64,000 bases of DNA from Polytrichum commune (Eukaryota > Streptophyta > Polytrichopsida > Polytrichales > Polytrichaceae), in the NCBI GenBank assembly GCA_950295325.1, contig OX485809.1:2790001-2854000 (forward strand), read 5' to 3'. The position numbers and the translations under genes are program-made. The notes under the pieces were generated by a model, which worked only from the letters and a program-made list of their open reading frames with translations, was not told where the DNA came from and did no database searches. The first letter of the stretch is position 1. The number at the start of each line of letters is the position of its first letter. Of this stretch, positions 60,534 through 64,000 are shown piece after piece.

Positions 60534-63500
60534 TGTTACGATTAGGTTTCAGCATTGTTAGAGCGTAGAAGCTGGAATCTTCTAGAAGCTTCATAGGTAG
60601 GTTACTAGTTAGTTGTTGTTTACGTTGTGTTGTTACCATTTCACTTAGTATTGCTATCAATCTTTTAGGTAGTTTGATTCATTGTTGCTAAGGCTAGTTG
60701 TGAGACATGTTAGTTGCATTGTAATAAAGGAAGTAAATAGGAATTGGTACACTTCATGTGTGAGCTATGGAAGCTTGTTTGGTTCTATTGTTGCAATAGG
60801 TTATGGGCGCCAGTGACAATCTGTTGCGTGGAGATAAAGTCAGTCCAGAAAGTTGTTCCATAGTTTAGGGTCAGTTCTTGAATTATCAGAGGTCACTGCG
60901 ATTAGTTCGATACGACCAAGAGGATAATCGTTACTTCCAATGGCAGATACCAGTGCCATGTCTGACATCCGGAAGTCTACCTCAGTCGATAAATACAATG
61001 GCACAAACTTCCACTTATGGAAGATGCATCTGAGTTTCATTTTTCAATCTCGCGATTTTTTTTCGATCGTCAATGGTACTTTGAAGAAATCTGCTCTTAC
61101 TACTGTTGCCCACAAAATGATGTGGGAGAAAAAAGATAAGCAAGCCATTGTGGCCATTCTAGCCACCCTTGATTCGTTTCACAAGGCAGAGGTTATCAAC
61201 TGCACCACTTCTCATGAATTGTGGACGCAGCTTCAAGCCTATCATGACCAACACTCCGACGAGTGCGTCATCGCGCTTCAAGAAAAATACTACGGGAGCA
61301 AGCTTAGTGCTGATGAGTCTATTGCCACTTTCATCAGTTCTTTGCAAAAATTGGCGAAGCAGTTGACTGATCTTGGCCAACCAATTTCTGACCAACAGTT
61401 AATAAATAAAATCAAGTGCGGTCTGCCTTCGGTGTTTGATCCGCTTCTTCTTGCTTGGGATAGCGTTCCTGTTGCCGATCAGACTCTTCCCTCTTTTCAA
61501 GCACGGCTTGTAAAGTTTCAGCACAAACTTCGTGATCATGTTCTTTCATCGGAGGCTCCTTTGGAACAGGTGTTCCTCGCTAAAGGTTTTTTGCCTGCAC
61601 CATCTAAGTCTCACTCCTCTCAGACTGTTGAGCAAAAGCATGAACGAGCAGAGCGTTTAGCACGGCAGAAGCGTCGATCCCGTTGCTACAAATGCAGCAG
61701 GCACGGTCATTTTGGCGAAGAATGTCCACACGACAGTGATACATCATCCTCTGTTGAATCCCCGAAACGACACAAGGGACTTCGTTCTGATCGTATATTT
61801 TCGCAACAAAAAATCACCTCTAAGGGGAAGCATAGTCATGCTAATGTCACTGCGAGTTCCGTATCTTTACACTCTGATTCCTCTGAGTATGTCTCTAGTG
61901 AGGCATATTGTGCGAACTCTGGTACACTTGACCCTTCGAGTGAGGCTGATTTTTCTTGGATTGCTGATTCTGGTGCTACTGAGCACATGTCTGACAAACG
62001 GCAGTGGTTTACGAATTTTCATCCCGTTCATGACAAATACTGGAGCGTCTCCATCGCTGACAATCATCTCCTGTATGTGTGAGGCATTGGTGATATCACA
62101 GTGCATGCCATTATCAATGGAGTGGACAAGCCTTTTAAACTCCAAAACGTCTTGTATGTATCTTCGGCGGAATTTGATTTCTATCAGTTGGCTCACAGAG
62201 AAGCACATTGCAATTATTCATGTCCGTGATGAGTGCAAAATGATCAACCACGATGGTACTGGCCGAATCCTCATGACTAGCTCCAAGTCTGATGGTCTCT
62301 GGCGGCTTCATATTACTTCTATCACTCCTTCCAGCACGGCTAATCTTGCTTGTGTGGCCGCCTCCTCCTCGGGACATTTATCTCGATCTACTCTCAATCT
62401 TCACCGGTGGCACACTAGACTTGGTCATGCTAGTTTTCGCACAATTCGCGACATGAGTAGCCGGGAAACTGTTTTTGGCCTTCCCTCTTTCAGTAAGGCC
62501 ACTCCTCTTGTCTGCACTGGCTGTGTTCAAGGCAAGATCCATCACCGTCCATTTCCTGTCAACACAGCGGAAGCGTGTTGCTCTTCCGGGTCTTTTCTTT
62601 CACTCTGATGTGGCTGGTCCGTTTCAAGTTCCTTCTCTTGGAGGTCATTCTTATTTCATGACTTTTAAAGATGACCATAGTAGCTTTCGTTTTGTTTTTC
62701 TCATGCCATATCGCACTGCTATTTTGTCCATTTTCAAGAGTTTGTATAAACTCTCCAAGAAGGAAACTGGTCGATCCATGGTTAAACTTCGCACGGACAA
62801 TGCGAAAGAGTTTCTCTCCCGAGAGTTTCAAGACTACATCAAGCAAAAGGGCATTCGCCATGAACTCACGGCTCCCTACTCTGCAGAGCAGAATTCTGTA
62901 GTCGAAAGGGATAATCGGACAGTGGTTGAGTATGCCCGGAGCACGCTTTATCAGAAGTCTCTTCCCCTTGAATTCTGGGGTGAAGCTGTCAATACAGCAG
63001 TCTATGTTCTCAACAGAGTTTCTAGTCGCACTCTTCATGGTGAAACTCCATTCACTAAGTGGTATGGCTACAAGCTAGATGTTAGTCATTTCAAAGAGTT
63101 TGGCAGTATTTGTTATGCTCATGTGCCAAAGCAAGTTCGAGCAAAGCTTGACAGCAAGGCTCAGGAATGTTTATTCGTTGGTTACTGTTCAACTTCCAAG
63201 GCTAATCGCTTATGGTCTATTCATAAACGAAAAATTCTGCACTCTCGAGACGTGATTTTTGATGAGGAAACGTCTCCTAATTTCCCATCCTCTCTCATCA
63301 GGGCCACTTCTCCGCCTGACTATTCTCTTCTGTTTCCTGTTGAATCCCATGACTCTCAACTTTCTGTGTCTGCTGACTCTTCTCAAAGTGTCTCCTCCAT
63401 CTTTCCTTTCACTGATCCCGTTTCAATGGGAGTTGCCGGCTCCGCGGATGTTCTTGTTGAACTCGGTGGTTCATTGTGTGAGTCCAATTCGTCATCAGTG

Positions 63501-64000
63501 GGAGCATCACCGTCGAATAATCGTTCTCTGTCACTCTCAGGTCATGTTTTCTCAAGGTCTTCTGATACTAGTGTCGACACATCTTGCCTTCCTGATTCTT
63601 TTTCTCCAGATGCCTATGATTCTTCTCTTCAGTCTTCATCCCCGGTGGCTATATCTCCCTCTGACTCAAGCGATCCTCTCAATCCAACTATTCGTACGTG
63701 ACCTCTCTCTGAGCTCTATCTGCACAGTACGGCTAATTCTCGGCACACTGCTGCTTCGACGTCTTTTGTGGCTGCAGCTAAAGTGAAGTTATCCCAACGT
63801 GTGTTTGTGTTGCCCTCTGAGCCTCAAACTTTTAGCCAAGCTTTAAAATCAGATCACAAAGCAGAGTGGGAGAAAGCTATGTTGGAGGAAATTAATTCGT
63901 TACTTAAGAACGAAACCTGGTCGCTAGAGACTCTACCACCTGGGCGTACTACTGTAAAAAACAAGTGGGTGTTTCGTATTAAAGTTAAATCAGACGGCAC
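60534..64000 (+). mobile_element. Ty1/Copia retrotransposon, runs off the window
   Basis: TGTTACGATTAGG at 60534 is the probable LTR start, because a dispersed repeat is interrupted exactly there. The LTR is short: its end must lie before the gag start at 60940, perhaps near 60800, but no convincing primer-binding site was seen and the 3' LTR is outside. The order gag, protease, integrase, reverse transcriptase is that of Copia. Confidence 0.8.
60940..64000 (+). pseudogene. Copia gag-pol polyprotein, frameshifted
   Basis: The gag region begins MADTSAMSDIRKSTSV at 60940, with a zinc knuckle CYKCSRHGHFGEEC (61685-61726). The protease motif DSGATEHM follows near 61965. A TGA at 62080-62082 interrupts before GIGDITV, and a frame change near 62160-62170 leads to NLISISWLTEKH. 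The integrase zinc region HTRLGHASF...CTGCVQGK lies near 62410-62540. A second frame change near 62550-62560 gives the catalytic core (HSDVAGPF, RTDNAKEF, NSVVERDN). A TGA at 63699-63701 precedes the reverse-transcriptase start (EWEKAMLEEINSLLKNETW, NKWVFRIKVKSDG), which is cut by the window edge. Both TGA codons could come from CGA by C-to-T change. The element is not coding-competent as read. Confidence 0.9.

Noticed and set aside
60790-60830. Copia primer-binding site near TTATGGGCGCCAGTG
   Set aside because: No convincing match to a plant tRNA 3' end, so the LTR end was left undefined.

Overview
The window looks like nuclear DNA of a land plant or close streptophyte relative with a large, repeat-rich genome. 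It has GT-AG introns up to about 3 kb, a plastid-targeted FAD enzyme of plant type, and plant-type CACTA, MULE, pogo-like and Copia elements plus many MITEs. The species cannot be named from the sequence. Background DNA is AT-rich. The CACTA element and the exons are clearly richer in G+C.

Layout. 1-5.1 kb: small non-autonomous elements, including two relatives with 8-bp target duplications (41-450 and 3745-4656), a Harbinger-like element (2332-3425) and a SINE-like fragment. 5151-26946: a MULE with terminal inverted repeats and a 9-bp target duplication (GTCAAGGTA). It carries an unidentified gene on the minus strand (about 8.7 to 5.84 kb) and a degraded SWIM-type transposase on the plus strand. 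A 12-kb CACTA element (14226-26202, target duplication CCT) has split that transposase. The CACTA carries a TNP2-type transposase (20601-24935) and a divergent TNP1/En-Spm-type gene (19151-15374). 26.9-30.8 kb: sparse DNA with a (TA)n tract and a small element holding an AT-hook ORF. About 30.8-41475: a second, inverted and truncated copy of the same MULE, with transposase N-terminus, central palindromic minisatellite, unidentified gene and right terminal repeat in mirror order. 41.5-45.4 kb: T/G-rich DNA split by a pogo-like element (42219-44879). 45.4-47.8 kb: diverged repeats upstream of the one clear host gene.

Host gene. Fourteen exons between 47823 and 60463 join in frame to a 564-codon protein of the phytoene/zeta-carotene-desaturase-like amine-oxidase superfamily, with a likely plastid transit peptide. 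Its introns hold at least five copies of one repeat family and several MITEs. Its stop codon lies about 10 bases from a dispersed repeat into which a Copia element (about 60534 to beyond the window) has inserted.

The transposon genes are mostly dead. Many of the premature stops are of the kind produced by C-to-T or G-to-A change (CAA/CAG/CGA/TGG to stop). The most unusual structure is the pair of inverted MULE copies carrying an unrecognised accessory gene. In each copy it diverges from the transposase across an array of palindromic ATTGGCGG-CCGCCAAT units. No tRNA, rRNA, CRISPR or prokaryotic-type features were seen.
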